A DNA stretch of 33,541 bases from Rhizobium sp. Root1203 (GCF_001424945.1 NZ_LMCW01000068.1:172576-206116), one strand, 5' to 3'. Shown: positions 8,027 to 16,741, counted from the first letter of the stretch. Notes: generated from the letters alone by a model not told the origin. Numbers and translations: made by a program.

Positions 8027-9517
8027 TTAAGGCCTCGAGTGCTCCCGATGGATCCGGAATATCGATCGTATGCTTTCGAGGAGATCTAGCCTTCGTCGTT
8101 CGTGCTGGATTGTCGGCATCCCCGAGTTCTCGCCGATCGCTTCTCGGTTGGCCAGGTGCAATGCCAGATCTTCAGCAAGTTCCGATCGCTCTCGCAACAG
8201 CGGTGCGAACGCAGTCTGATCGATTTCGAATACCGTTACGCGTGTCAGCGCTTGCAGCCCATGCTTCTCTTTCCTGCCGGCAAGCAAGCCCTCCTCGCCG
8301 AAGAAGTCTCCGGGTGCCAATCGTGCGACCTCGTCGTCGCCTTTCTTCATGATCACGATGCCAGCTCTCACGATCATCAGACTGCCAAGGGCCTCCCCTT
8401 CCCTGACAATCTCCGCCGCGGCGCTAAAATCGCGTTTTGTGGCCGAGCCCGCAAGTGCATCTCGTTCATCCTGGCTGAGGACGGAGAATACCGGGATCGC
8501 GTCGATGAGGCTTTGTGCCATCGGCGCCGGGCGACCTGGCTCATGTCGCGAAACCTCTCCCACGGCGACGGGACTCTCCGGGGGCATCGCCAGGTGCAAC
8601 CCGCTTGCCTTGCAATGTCGGTACACGAGGTCGATGACTTCGTTGCGCGCGGCGCCGCGTTGGGCCGGGCTTGAGACGCGGAATGAGAGTTCGACGGTGA
8701 CGGCGCTTGCATCGATACCTACGAGACCGACGGTCGGTGCCGGCTCCTTTGCGATGACATTGCAGCTGTCGAGAACGGCATGCATGACCTCGACGATCGA
8801 TCGCGGCATAACGGTCGGCGCCACGCGGACGGATAGAGCAATCTGATGGTTCTCGTCGGGTCGGCTGACGTTCGTAAGCCCCTGCTTCGCCAGCACGCCG
8901 TTTGGCAGTACGACGATGTTGTGAGCACCGGTGAGCAGATACGTCGAACGCCAATTGGAAGCTACGACCCTGCCCTCCGTGCCGTCGCTGAGAAGCACCC
9001 AGTCGCCAATGACATACGGGCGACCGAGCGTCAAAGCGATGCCCGAGAACAAGTCGCCCAGCGTGTTCTGAAGTGCAAGCCCGAGGATGATTGCAATTAC
9101 CCCTGATGTGGCCAGCAAAGTCCCAATCGGAACGCCGAATACGAAAGCCAGGATCGAAAGCAAGACGCCGAGATAGACCGCGGCCACGATCAGGTCCTGA
9201 ATGAGCCTCGCCTCTCTTGGGCGATGGTCGAGGACGATATAGATGCGAACGAAGCCGATCACGGCCCACGACAAATGGACCCACCAAAGGATCTTGGCTG
9301 ATACGAACAACGCATTCGCGCCGCTGAGATCGCCTGGATCGAAACGGAAGGGAACAATGCGCGTGCGGGCGAGCACAGCAGTCATGGCCAGAAAGAAGCC
9401 GATCTGGACGATCAGGCGGGCGGTCGGGCGTCCCGGACCTTGCAAATGCCAAGCGACAATTCCAGCTATCCCGAGAACGCTGATGAGAAGCGGCAACATT
9501 TGTACTTCCTGGCCCAT
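8027..9517 (-). CDS. MscS-type channel with C-terminal cyclic-nucleotide-binding domain
   Basis: A 496-aa inner-membrane protein. About five membrane segments come first (residues 1-140, including LPLLISVLGIAGIVAWHL and VAAVYLGVLLSILAFVFGVP), then the MscS pore and beta domain (TSGVIAIILGLALQNTLGDL, GDWVLLSDGTEGRV, NIVVLPNGVLAKQGLTN) and a cNMP-binding domain near residues 345-460 (FSVLSQDERDAL, LAPGDFFGEEGLL). This architecture is that of bacterial cyclic-nucleotide-gated-like MscS channels. The phosphate-binding cassette lacks the usual Arg (KEKHGLQAL in place of a PRAATV-like run), so ligand binding is doubtful. ATG 9517 has GGGAG upstream and beats the 10-codon-longer start. It is the first complete gene inside the repeat-bounded region. 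Confidence 0.88.
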   Translation of the reverse strand: MGQEVQMLPLLISVLGIAGIVAWHLQGPGRPTARLIVQIGFFLAMTAVLARTRIVPFRFDPGDLSGANALFVSAKILWWVHLSWAVIGFVRIYIVLDHRPREARLIQDLIVAAVYLGVLLSILAFVFGVPIGTLLATSGVIAIILGLALQNTLGDLFSGIALTLGRPYVIGDWVLLSDGTEGRVVASNWRSTYLLTGAHNIVVLPNGVLAKQGLTNVSRPDENHQIALSVRVAPTVMPRSIVEVMHAVLDSCNVIAKEPAPTVGLVGIDASAVTVELSFRVSSPAQRGAARNEVIDLVYRHCKASGLHLAMPPESPVAVGEVSRHEPGRPAPMAQSLIDAIPVFSVLSQDERDALAGSATKRDFSAAAEIVREGEALGSLMIVRAGIVIMKKGDDEVARLAPGDFFGEEGLLAGRKEKHGLQALTRVTVFEIDQTAFAPLLRERSELAEDLALHLANREAIGENSGMPTIQHERRRLDLLESIRSIFRIHREHSRP

Positions 9518-9851
9518 AGCGATCTCCCGGAAATCCGTAACGTGCACTCGATCTCGCCATTGAGCGGCTTCACGATGGCGTCATGGTGCCTGACCGAAAA
9601 TGTGGATCTGATCCAGGCTGCCCTGGACACAATGCATGATGATCGTCACTGGGCTCGGGCGCAAACGAACGATACCGCAGAGACGTCGGGCTGGCTATGA
9701 AACCATGGTTTCCCTCACTTCGAGTGGTGAAGGCAGGTGTGGGACTGCCGACAATCCTTCACGGTGATTGTAGACGGGTATTTGTTCGCTGTTGATGGGC
9801 CTGCTGATGAAAGCCGATGCTCCATTCTGGAAGCTAAGGCCGCGACCTCGC
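9518..9851. other. Intergenic region, no gene seen
   Basis: Lies between the MscS-like gene and the reductase gene, both on the minus strand. I found no frame with recognisable protein similarity and no strong terminator. Confidence 0.5.
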
Positions 9852-10604
9852 CTAACTGTCCATATACCGGTTCAGCCAGTCTACGAACCGTATGGGGCCA
9901 ACGTGGGCGAGGTTGTCCGGCAGCAATGTGTCGTCGTTCAATTCGACGCCATAATATCGCGCGCTGTCGTCCGTGATCACCCGGCGCGGGTCTTCGTTTG
10001 CTGCGACGAGCATGCGAGCGACCTCGTCGAAGGCGAACTGCTCCGGCCCGGCAAGTTCCACCGTATCGTTCAACGGGGTGCCCAACGCCAACTCGGTGAG
10101 CACCTCCGCCACGTCCTCGGCGGCTACGGGCCGCACGGATGCGGAAGGAAGCCGGATTTCGTCGCCATCTGCCGCCATGTCGATCACGCCGCTGATGAAC
10201 TCGAAGAATTGCGTTGAATGGAGGATAGTATAAGGCCGCCGGGCGGCCCTGATCAGGTTCTCCTGCACCATTTTTGCGCGGAAATAGTCGCTTTCGACAA
10301 GGCGAGGCGTCCCGACGATTGAGAGGGCGAGATAGTGGTCGACGCCAGCGTCCGCTGACGCGGCCAATAGATTTCGGGTGGACGTCTTGAAGAACTCCAG
10401 AGCGGAGTTGTCTCCGAACGATGCGGCGTTGGTGACGTCGATGACGACGCCAGCTCCCGTCAAGGACGCCCTAAGACCTTCCCTCGTGACGCTGTTCACT
10501 CCGAAAGTGGGAGATGCAAGGACGACTTCGGCCCCAGCCTGCCGAAGGCTTTCAACAAGCCTGGTTCCGATCCGCCCGCTCGCTCCCATGACAGTTACTT
10601 TCAT
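9852..10604 (-). CDS. NmrA-like NAD(P)-binding reductase (atypical SDR), copy 1
   Basis: A 250-aa Rossmann protein of the NmrA/SDR_a5 group. The N-terminal GASGRIG (residues 8-14) is the dinucleotide-binding turn; further signatures are ALSIVGTPRL and TILHSTQFFEF. Relatives include NAD(P)H-dependent quinone or azo reductases and redox-sensing regulators; the substrate here is unknown. It is clearly paralogous to the protein at 14883 (shared VLASP.-GVN/D, EFF.T..RNLL, HSTQFFEF). It sits 65 bp downstream of the cupin gene on the same strand, probably in one operon with cupin and nitroreductase. Confidence 0.85.
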   Translation of the reverse strand: MKVTVMGASGRIGTRLVESLRQAGAEVVLASPTFGVNSVTREGLRASLTGAGVVIDVTNAASFGDNSALEFFKTSTRNLLAASADAGVDHYLALSIVGTPRLVESDYFRAKMVQENLIRAARRPYTILHSTQFFEFISGVIDMAADGDEIRLPSASVRPVAAEDVAEVLTELALGTPLNDTVELAGPEQFAFDEVARMLVAANEDPRRVITDDSARYYGVELNDDTLLPDNLAHVGPIRFVDWLNRYMDS

Positions 10605-10669
10605 CGATCCGTTCCCTCCGTTCTGTATTCAGTCTCGGGCATATCGGCGCTTGGAGACCGGGCCGGGCA

Positions 10670-11074
10670 TCACTTTACAGGCAACACCACCGGAGCGCCC
10701 TTCTTCTTGAGCAGTACGACGATGAACTTGGCTGGTTTAGTCTTGCTCGCGTTGCGGCTGATCAGGTGAATGTCGGAGGCCCCCTCGTAAAAGGTCTCTC
10801 CCGGCGACAGGGTGACTTCCTTTTCCCCCTTGACCTGCATCACGATCGAGCCCTCCAGAACATAGACGAACGCATTTGCGTCATGTTTGTGAATGGGATC
10901 GGAACCGCCCGGCCCATATTCGACCGATATCATGAGACCCTCCTTGCCCGGATAGTTGGGAAGATCCTTGCTCATGAGCGATGTGACCTTTGCAGTGTTG
11001 TCAGCGGCAACCGCGAAAGTGCCAAGGAGGCTGAGTGCAGCTGTCACAAACAGCGTTTTTAGAACTGGGTTCAT
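10670..11074 (-). CDS. Small exported cupin-domain protein
   Basis: A 134-aa protein with an N-terminal signal peptide (LKTLFVTAALSLLGTFAVAA, cleavage after AVAA) and one cupin_2 barrel. The metal-site signatures are visible: HKHDANAFVYVLEG (residues about 68-81) and the second motif around PGETFYEGASDIH. Such small periplasmic cupins are common near redox enzymes; a reaction cannot be assigned. ATG 11074 has GAAGGGA at suitable spacing. The same frame stays open far upstream, but that part overlaps the nitroreductase gene antiparallel in reading phase and is not coding. The neighbours suggest a nitroreductase-cupin-reductase transcription unit. Confidence 0.87.
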   Translation of the reverse strand: MNPVLKTLFVTAALSLLGTFAVAADNTAKVTSLMSKDLPNYPGKEGLMISVEYGPGGSDPIHKHDANAFVYVLEGSIVMQVKGEKEVTLSPGETFYEGASDIHLISRNASKTKPAKFIVVLLKKKGAPVVLPVK

Positions 11075-11102
11075 TGTCGTAGTCCCTTCGTGGTTGATCA
11101 GA

Positions 11103-11118
11103 TGTGCGTTTGCATAGG
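11103..11118 (-). promoter_or_regulatory. Candidate shared operator, copy 1 (CCTA-N6-CGCA)
   Basis: Reading on the minus strand the bases are CCTATGCAAACGCACA, 29 bp upstream of the cupin start. The same CCTA-N6-CGCA pattern lies upstream of the reductase at 14883 and the hydrolase at 16978. The close spacing to the start codon here is unusual for an activator site. Confidence 0.3.
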
Positions 11119-11163
11119 TCGAAAATTCTAGCGTCCACGCTGAGACCGGGACGGCGTCGGTTA

Positions 11164-11829
11164 CTAGCCGCCGACGAACGTGACCGTCTCGCTGAGCGGG
11201 GCGCGGCCCGTACGGACGTAGCTTACCGTGGGGTCCTCGTACCCGATCGACATGCCGCAGAAGAGGATGAGCCTTTCCGGGGGTGAAAGGACCTCCGCGA
11301 CCGTCTCGCGAACCTGGGACCACGCCATCTGCGTGCAACTGTGAAGCCCTTCGTCGCGGAGCAGCAGCATGACGGTCTGCAGATACATCCCGACGTCGGC
11401 CCATTGGGGCCGGCCCAGGTCGCGGTCGATGTAGCAGAACAAGGCGGCGGGCGCGCCGAAACAGTTCCAGTTGGCGATGGCTGCCCGCTGGCGCGCCTCC
11501 CAGTCCTCGCGCGCAATACCAAGCGCGCTGTAGCGCTCCTTGCCGAAGGCGGATCGGCGCTCCCCATACGGGGACTTCAGCGCGGCCGGGTACATCTCGT
11601 ATTGCCGCTCGTCCCAGGGGTCGCCGTGAGCCACGCGCTCGACGGCGACCGTTTTGAGCTCGGCCAGCGGCCCGCCGGTCAACACGTAGGTGTTCCACGG
11701 CTGAATGTTCGATCCGGACGGCGCCCAAGCTGCGGCGGACAGCACCCGCTCAAGCGCCTCCCTGGACACAGGCTGGTCTTTGAATCCGCGCACCGCCCGT
11801 CGGCTTGCCACTGCCTCATATACGTCCAT
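11164..11829 (-). CDS. Nitroreductase family protein
   Basis: FMN-dependent, homodimeric NAD(P)H oxidoreductase of the nitroreductase family, 221 aa, which is the usual length. The N terminus has the FMN-phosphate motif SRRAVRGF (residues 9-16), then AAWAPSGSNIQPWNTYVLTG and the C-terminal FMN/dimer region GMSIGYED. Members reduce nitroaromatics, quinones or flavins, or work as dehydrogenases; the natural substrate here is unknown. It is followed by cupin and NmrA-like genes on the same strand with 90 and 65 bp gaps, so an operon is likely. It is preceded by the metallo-hydrolase gene (82 bp gap), which may belong to the same unit. Confidence 0.88.
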   Translation of the reverse strand: MDVYEAVASRRAVRGFKDQPVSREALERVLSAAAWAPSGSNIQPWNTYVLTGGPLAELKTVAVERVAHGDPWDERQYEMYPAALKSPYGERRSAFGKERYSALGIAREDWEARQRAAIANWNCFGAPAALFCYIDRDLGRPQWADVGMYLQTVMLLLRDEGLHSCTQMAWSQVRETVAEVLSPPERLILFCGMSIGYEDPTVSYVRTGRAPLSETVTFVGG

Positions 11830-11911
11830 TGCAAATCGCCTCTCTACTGCCGGCTATCCGTTTCGTTCAAAGGCCACGCGGCCGTCCAATTCGAACTGAG
11901 CCACCAAGCGA

Positions 11912-12841
11912 TCAGTAGTCCCAGAAGACCGGCACCCAACGAAAGTCGTCGCCATCGACCGCCACATGGCCGACGGAGGGGAATGGAAGATGGGTGGCCA
12001 CGAGCAGTTCGCGAGTCTCCGCCAACTCCCGCAGAAGTCGGACCCGAATGCGGGCCGCTTCCTCGGGGTCGTGTTCGAAACCATTGAACCAGTCGGGGTG
12101 TTCGAACCCGACCGCGAACACTGCGTCGCCGGCGAACATCAGCCGGTCGTTGCCGGACGCCACGCGGACCACGCTGTGCCCAGGGGTGTGGCCGCCGGTG
12201 CGTGTGACGACCACGCCGGGCGCGACCTCATACTCCTCGTCGAACAGCCTCAGGTGGCTGCGATACTCTTCACTGAACCGCGTGGCGGTCGCCCGCAGCG
12301 CGTCGGGGAAGCCCGGCGGCATTGAGACGTGGGAGAAATCGGGCGACTCCCAGAATTTGACTTCGGCGGCCGCCACGTGAACCCGGAGGTCCGGACGCAG
12401 CCGTTCTTTCACCCCCTCGACGAGCAGCCCGCCTACGTGGTCCATGTGCATATGCGTAAGCACCACGTCGGTTACAGATCCAAGATCGATGCCGGCGGCC
12501 GCAAGTCGCTTGATCAACTGCCCGGCCCGCGGCAAGTTCAAGTCCGGGTCCAATCCCAACCCAGCGTCGATGAGGATGGTCTGCTGGCCGCTACGCACAA
12601 CGACCACGTTCAACGCCCAGTCGAAAGCGTCTTGGGGCAGAAACATGTCCTTGAGCCACGCCGCCCGGACGGCCGGGTCGGCGTTGTGTCCCAACATCGC
12701 GGTCGGGAGCGGCAGCACTCCATCGCTGACCACCATCACCTCGATCTCGCCGATCTGAACAGCATAGCGCGACGGAACCAGCTCGTCGGGATGAGAGGTA
12801 TTTTCCAAAGTCATGGTTGGTTTCGATGCTGCCTGCGACAT
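11912..12841 (-). CDS. Metallo-beta-lactamase-fold hydrolase
   Basis: A 309-aa MBL-fold enzyme with a binuclear metal site: HMHMDH at residues 130-135, GGHTPGHS, the bridging aspartate in MFAGDAV and a final His in VATHLPFPS. The length and order fit the quorum-lactonase/hydrolase branch rather than glyoxalase II, but the substrate cannot be named. There is no signal peptide. ATG 12841 has AAGGAGG six bases upstream, a very good site. It is the first gene of a minus-strand run (hydrolase, nitroreductase, cupin, reductase). A weaker form of the CCTA..CGC motif (12885-12900, spacer one base shorter) lies about 45 bp upstream of its start. Confidence 0.88.
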   Translation of the reverse strand: MSQAASKPTMTLENTSHPDELVPSRYAVQIGEIEVMVVSDGVLPLPTAMLGHNADPAVRAAWLKDMFLPQDAFDWALNVVVVRSGQQTILIDAGLGLDPDLNLPRAGQLIKRLAAAGIDLGSVTDVVLTHMHMDHVGGLLVEGVKERLRPDLRVHVAAAEVKFWESPDFSHVSMPPGFPDALRATATRFSEEYRSHLRLFDEEYEVAPGVVVTRTGGHTPGHSVVRVASGNDRLMFAGDAVFAVGFEHPDWFNGFEHDPEEAARIRVRLLRELAETRELLVATHLPFPSVGHVAVDGDDFRWVPVFWDY

Positions 12842-13280
12842 GATGGCCTCCTTGTTGAGTTCGGGGCCCGTCGGTCACGAGCCATTTCGCGGATTCTAGG
12901 TTGAAGCGCTGTTGGTAGTCGATCACGTCAAGGGAGAGGGAAGACTACACTTGAGAACAGGGCAGCCTATGCTTTCCGCGGACCGCGGTGCAGATTTGGT
13001 AGTGAAGAGGTTGGTATGAAGCACTAGATGCTTTCGCTCGCCGCGCGGCGCTGCGCGCAGCTTTGCGTCGTCCGACAGGCGGATGCATCCAATTGTGCAT
13101 ACCGCCTTTCGCGGGCGACCCGTTATATCGAACGCTTTTGCCTGCCGGACAATGCCGGAGCCATACAGCGGTATCGGTTGCCTTAGCCCTCGAACCAATC
13201 GACCACAGCCCTGCCTGGATCATAGCCTCTGTCCGCTCACGGACGACGCGTCTGTCGTTCGAGCAGATGAGGAGCTATGC
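12842..13280. other. Divergent intergenic region
   Basis: Separates the minus-strand hydrolase operon from the plus-strand kinase gene, so it should carry both promoters. No frame with recognisable similarity is present. A CCTAGAATCCGCGAAA stretch on the minus strand (12900-12885) resembles the CCTA-N6-CGCA motif imperfectly. Confidence 0.5.
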
Positions 13281-14024
13281 ATGTCGCCGACAGATACGAA
13301 CACCCAGATCTTCAACGACGATCTCGGCAACGCCCGACCGGACGCGATTTATTCAGGTGCACAGCCGGAAGAGGCCATACTCGGCGTCGTCCACGATCTC
13401 GGCAATCTCATCCAGATCGCTACGTCGGCTTTGAACATCATCTCACGCAGTCCCGACATGGATGGGGGGTCATCGCTCAGACCTGTGGTCGCCAGCGCGT
13501 GTACGTCCCTCCGTCGCGCGGGGATGCTTGTCCAGCAGACGATGCGCCTCGCCCGCGGCGGCCAGGCTGCAGCCGCGCCGGTTGATGTCTGGGCATGTCT
13601 CATGGAAATCGAAACCCTGGTCAGGGCAACCTGGGAGCGCAACATCGTATTCGAGCTCTCAGGCGGCCTCGCGCTCCCAGCCCTTAGCTGCAATCGCGTA
13701 AACCTGCAGAGCGCGCTCATGAATCTGCTGCTCAACGCACGCGACGCAATGCCCAACGGCGGAGCGATTTCGCTCCTCGCCACGACCGTCCATGGCGACG
13801 ACGCCACGACTGAGATCGAGCTGCGCATTTCGGACAATGGGATCGGCATGACAAAGGAGGTGCTGAGCCGTGCAAGCGACCCGTTCTTCACCACGAAAGT
13901 ATCCGGCCTCGGCGGTCTAGGACTCCCGATGGTCAACCGTTTCGCCCAGGAAGTGGGGGGACGCCTGGACCTGGAAAGCGAACTCGGCCGCGGCACGGTC
14001 GCCACGCTGCGGCTACCCTCCTAG
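13281..14024 (+). CDS. Compact histidine kinase without sensor domain
   Basis: A 247-aa two-component kinase consisting almost only of a dimerisation/phosphoacceptor helix pair and an HATPase_c domain. H38 in VVHDLGNLIQ is the candidate phosphate-accepting His. The ATP-lid boxes are NLLLNARDAM (N), ISDNGIGM (G1), DPFFTTK (F) and GLGGLGLPMV (G2). There is no membrane segment, PAS or GAF domain, and no partner regulator is adjacent. Related rhizobial kinases often carry sensor domains or a receiver; here both are missing. Start 13281 has GAGGAG seven bases upstream. It may act with the regulators at 22.3-24.0 kb or sense its input through another protein; that is inference. Confidence 0.82.
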   Translation: MSPTDTNTQIFNDDLGNARPDAIYSGAQPEEAILGVVHDLGNLIQIATSALNIISRSPDMDGGSSLRPVVASACTSLRRAGMLVQQTMRLARGGQAAAAPVDVWACLMEIETLVRATWERNIVFELSGGLALPALSCNRVNLQSALMNLLLNARDAMPNGGAISLLATTVHGDDATTEIELRISDNGIGMTKEVLSRASDPFFTTKVSGLGGLGLPMVNRFAQEVGGRLDLESELGRGTVATLRLPS

Positions 14025-14070
14025 CGTCGCGGTCAGAGGGGAGACGCCTTCAGCATGTCGGAAAAGAAGG

Positions 14071-14102
14071 GCTCGCCGGACGATTCCATTCGTCCGGCGA
14101 GC
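14071..14102. terminator. Strong hairpin between convergent genes
   Basis: GCTCGCCGGACGA pairs perfectly with TCGTCCGGCGAGC (13-bp stem, 6-nt loop). On the minus strand it is followed by CCTTCTTTTC, so it best serves the AhpD-like gene, but it can also stop the kinase transcript. Confidence 0.75.
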
Positions 14103-14115
14103 TCCCGTGTCAATC

Positions 14116-14574
14116 CTACGCGGCGATCCTGCGATCCGCTGGATGCTGCAGCCGGAAACCGATCGCCAGTCTGTTCCAGGCATTGATCATCGCGACGCCG
14201 ATCGAAAGCGCCACGAGTTCATCCTCCGAAAAAACGGTGCGTGCCGCCTCATAATCCGAGTCCGGCGCATGGGTCTGCACAATATTGGTCAGCGACTCGG
14301 CCCACGCGAGTGCGGCTCGTTCCCGGTCCGTATAGAGCTGCGATTCGTGCCAGGCGCTCAGCAACAGCATCCGCTCTTCCGTCTCGCCCTGCTTAAGCGC
14401 GTCCTGCCGATGCATGTGCAGGCAATGGGCGCATCCGTTCATCTGCGAGACGCGTACCTTGACGAGCTCCATCAGCCTGGGATCGAAGCTGTTAGCAATC
14501 CAGGCCTCGACGGCGACGAGTCCGTCGATGCCGCCGTTTTTCCTGGCCAGTAGGTTCAGACGCTTGGTCATCAT
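14116..14574 (-). CDS. Carboxymuconolactone decarboxylase / AhpD-like protein
   Basis: A 152-aa protein of the CMD/AhpD superfamily. The peroxidase-type active site is visible as CAHC with a following His (C48, C51, H55 in NGCAHCLHMHRQ), so it is more like the AhpD alkylhydroperoxidase branch than true carboxymuconolactone decarboxylase. It probably reduces peroxides or a partner disulfide; the electron donor is unknown. Two adjacent ATG codons could start it (14574 or 14571); GGAGAG lies just upstream and suits the second slightly better. It is convergent with the small kinase gene and divergent from the NmrA-like gene at 14883. Confidence 0.87.
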   Translation of the reverse strand: MMTKRLNLLARKNGGIDGLVAVEAWIANSFDPRLMELVKVRVSQMNGCAHCLHMHRQDALKQGETEERMLLLSAWHESQLYTDRERAALAWAESLTNIVQTHAPDSDYEAARTVFSEDELVALSIGVAMINAWNRLAIGFRLQHPADRRIAA

Positions 14575-14742
14575 GCTCTCCGTGAAATGGTGATCGGGTC
14601 GACACCGAAAGGCTCGCCCGGAACATGATGTATGCCTGATAGGACGGACCATGCATCTGGCCCGGATGGTGCATCCCGCTAGCGCCCGGACGAGCCGGGC
14701 AATACGGATAGGTCGGACACCCCATCGTTCCGGATACCCTTC

Positions 14743-14758
14743 CCTATACTTCCGCAGA
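14743..14758 (+). promoter_or_regulatory. Candidate shared operator, copy 2 (CCTA-N6-CGCA)
   Basis: CCTATACTTCCGCAGA lies 125 bp upstream of the NmrA-like gene, in the divergent gap 14575-14882. It matches the copy at 16876 at 12 of 16 positions. Two further CCTAT stretches occur on the opposite strand in the same gap. Confidence 0.4.
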
Positions 14759-14882
14759 GGAGGAACGCTTCCCCCGTAGACTAGTCTGGGAGCGCCAGCC
14801 GACGCATTCTCCCGCCATCGGCAACCGCCGCGCCTGGCTCTCAATCACGATCAGGCAAGTAACCCGAGAAGGAGATTTAGGC

Positions 14883-15638
14883 ATGAAGATCGTTGTCATT
14901 GGGGGCACTGGGCTTATCGGTTCAAAGACCGTCGAGCGCCTTCGGAATAAGGGACACGACGTCCTCGCAGCGTCCCCGAATTCGGGCGTCGACACCCTTA
15001 CAGGCAAGGGCCTCGACGAAGCTCTTGCCGGTGCGAAGGTTGTGATCGACCTCGCCAATTCGCCTTCGTTCGAGGACAAGGCGGTGATGGAATTCTTCCA
15101 GACCGCAGGACGCAATCTGCTCAAGGCCGGCGCCGCCGCAGGCGTGGAACATCACATTGCGCTCTCTATCGTCGGCGTGGAGAAGCTGCCGGCCAGCGGC
15201 TACATGCGCGCTAAATTGGCCCAGGAAGAGCTGATCAGGGCCTCGGGCATTCCTTACACGATCGTACACTCGACGCAATTCTTCGAATTCCTTCCCGGCA
15301 TCGTCGAGGCCGGCGCGGTCGACCAGGCGATCCACCTTTCATCCGCTTATGTGCAGCTAATCTCTTCGGAGGACGTCGCCGACGCCATGGCTGATGTGGC
15401 GCTAGGCAAGCCAATGAACGGCACGATCGAGATTGCCGGTCCGGAAAAGGTTCGCCTCAGCGATATCGCGTCCCGGTTCCTGAAATCGATGAACGACCCC
15501 CGTCAGGTCGTTGCCGATCCGCATGCGCTCTATTTCGGCACCGAACTGCTCGACGGCTCGCTCGTGCCTGTCGGGAACGCCCGGCTCGGGCGCGTCGGCT
15601 TCGAAGACTGGCGCAGCCATTACCAGCCGAGAACGTAA
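14883..15638 (+). CDS. NmrA-like NAD(P)-binding reductase (atypical SDR), copy 2
   Basis: A 251-aa Rossmann protein with GGTGLIG at residues 8-14, then ALSIVGVEKLP and YTIVHSTQFFEFLPG. Same family and length as the protein at 9852 and evidently its paralogue. Likely an NAD(P)H-using reductase or a redox-responsive binding protein; the substrate is unknown. AAGGAG lies eight bases before the ATG. It is a single gene, closed by a hairpin at 15648-15683. The upstream region carries the shared CCTA-N6-CGCA motif. Confidence 0.87.
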   Translation: MKIVVIGGTGLIGSKTVERLRNKGHDVLAASPNSGVDTLTGKGLDEALAGAKVVIDLANSPSFEDKAVMEFFQTAGRNLLKAGAAAGVEHHIALSIVGVEKLPASGYMRAKLAQEELIRASGIPYTIVHSTQFFEFLPGIVEAGAVDQAIHLSSAYVQLISSEDVADAMADVALGKPMNGTIEIAGPEKVRLSDIASRFLKSMNDPRQVVADPHALYFGTELLDGSLVPVGNARLGRVGFEDWRSHYQPRT

Positions 15639-15647
15639 CTCTGTTCG

Positions 15648-15683
15648 GACGGGCCGGCCTGCGCAGGCCGAGGTCGGCCCGTC
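15648..15683 (+). terminator. Hairpin after NmrA-like gene copy 2
   Basis: GACGGGCCG (15648-15656) pairs with CGGCCCGTC (15675-15683); the loop holds a second palindrome, GGCCTGCGCAGGCC. It starts 10 bases after the stop codon. No T-run follows, so termination strength is uncertain. Confidence 0.55.
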
Positions 15684-15907
15684 GCAGACACTCATACGTC
15701 AGAACCAACGTGTTGCAGGTCGGCTTCTCTAAATTTCCTGGCGACCATGATGGCGTCAGCGAGAATGCCGGTGACACCGAGCCGGAACGGAACCCGCATG
15801 GTCTTCGTCGATGCCGACGAGAAGAACGTGACAACTTACGAAAAGTAGACGAACCCCGAAAGATGTCGGGCCCATTTGCCGCACATCTTTCCAACTAGGT
15901 TGACCCC

Positions 15908-16561
15908 ATGCACCCGACATCAGCGACGCAGGTACTTGCCGGAATTTCAGTCCCACGGACGCCGCCCGTCGAGCGCGCCTTGGACTACGCGCACGAACGG
16001 TGCGAGCCGTACCTCTTCAACCACGTGGTTCGCTCCTGGCTGTTTGCCGAGCGGATCGGGCAACTCCAAATGATCGAACACGATGCGGAGGTGCTGGCCG
16101 TCGGCACGCTGCTGCACGATATAACGCTCGACGAACGCTTTGCGGGGCCACGTCGCTTCGAGGTGGAGGCTGCGGACTTGGCACGCAGCTTTGCACAGGA
16201 AGCCGGCTTCGACAAACATCGCGCCCAGCAGGTCTGGGATTGCGTCGCCCTCAATTCGACGCCGTCAATCGCCCTCTACAAGGAAGCCGAGGTCTCTCTC
16301 TGCACGACCGGCATCTGCCTAGACGTGGTCGGCCTGCAATATAGCGCCATTCCTTCGTCGGAGATGAAAGCAATCCTCACGGAGTTTCCGCGACTTGGAA
16401 TGAAGAAGAGGATGACCTTGTGCTTCTGCCACATCGCCGCGACAATGCCCGAAACAACGCACGACAACTTTGTGCGGGATTTTGGAGAGCGCTTGGTTCC
16501 TGGCTACAAAGTTGGGGCTTCATCGGTGGATCTGGTGGCAAACGCCCCCTTCGACGACTGA
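15908..16561 (+). CDS. HD-domain metal-dependent hydrolase
   Basis: A 217-aa protein of the HD superfamily, closest in layout to cyanamide-hydratase-like HD proteins. The metal ligands can be seen as H39 (FNHVVRSW), then H70-D71 (GTLLHDITLDE) and probably an Asp farther on near ICLDVVG. These enzymes hydrolyse phosphoesters or hydrate small nitriles; the substrate is not evident. There is no signal peptide. The ATG at 15908 has only a weak ribosome site, so the start is less certain than for its neighbours. It stands alone on the plus strand between the reductase and the haloperoxidase-like gene. Confidence 0.78.
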   Translation: MHPTSATQVLAGISVPRTPPVERALDYAHERCEPYLFNHVVRSWLFAERIGQLQMIEHDAEVLAVGTLLHDITLDERFAGPRRFEVEAADLARSFAQEAGFDKHRAQQVWDCVALNSTPSIALYKEAEVSLCTTGICLDVVGLQYSAIPSSEMKAILTEFPRLGMKKRMTLCFCHIAATMPETTHDNFVRDFGERLVPGYKVGASSVDLVANAPFDD

Positions 16562-16741
16562 ACCGGCGACGCGGCGTCTTCAGAGACTGCCCGGCTCGGC
16601 GTAGGCAAGAAACCGCTCGGTATCCCGACATCCATGATGCGATGAAGGTGCCCTTCGAGCGGGAGGAACTCCAGCAACACATGCTCGCCAAGTACCTTGC
16701 CGGCATCGGTTGTCGGCAACCAACGCTGCATGACCGCCAAG

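Noticed and set aside
10670..11728. Long minus-strand open frame of about 350 codons including the cupin
   Set aside because: The part before 11074 overlaps the nitroreductase gene in another phase and has no family pattern. The cupin has its own signal peptide and ribosome site at 11074.
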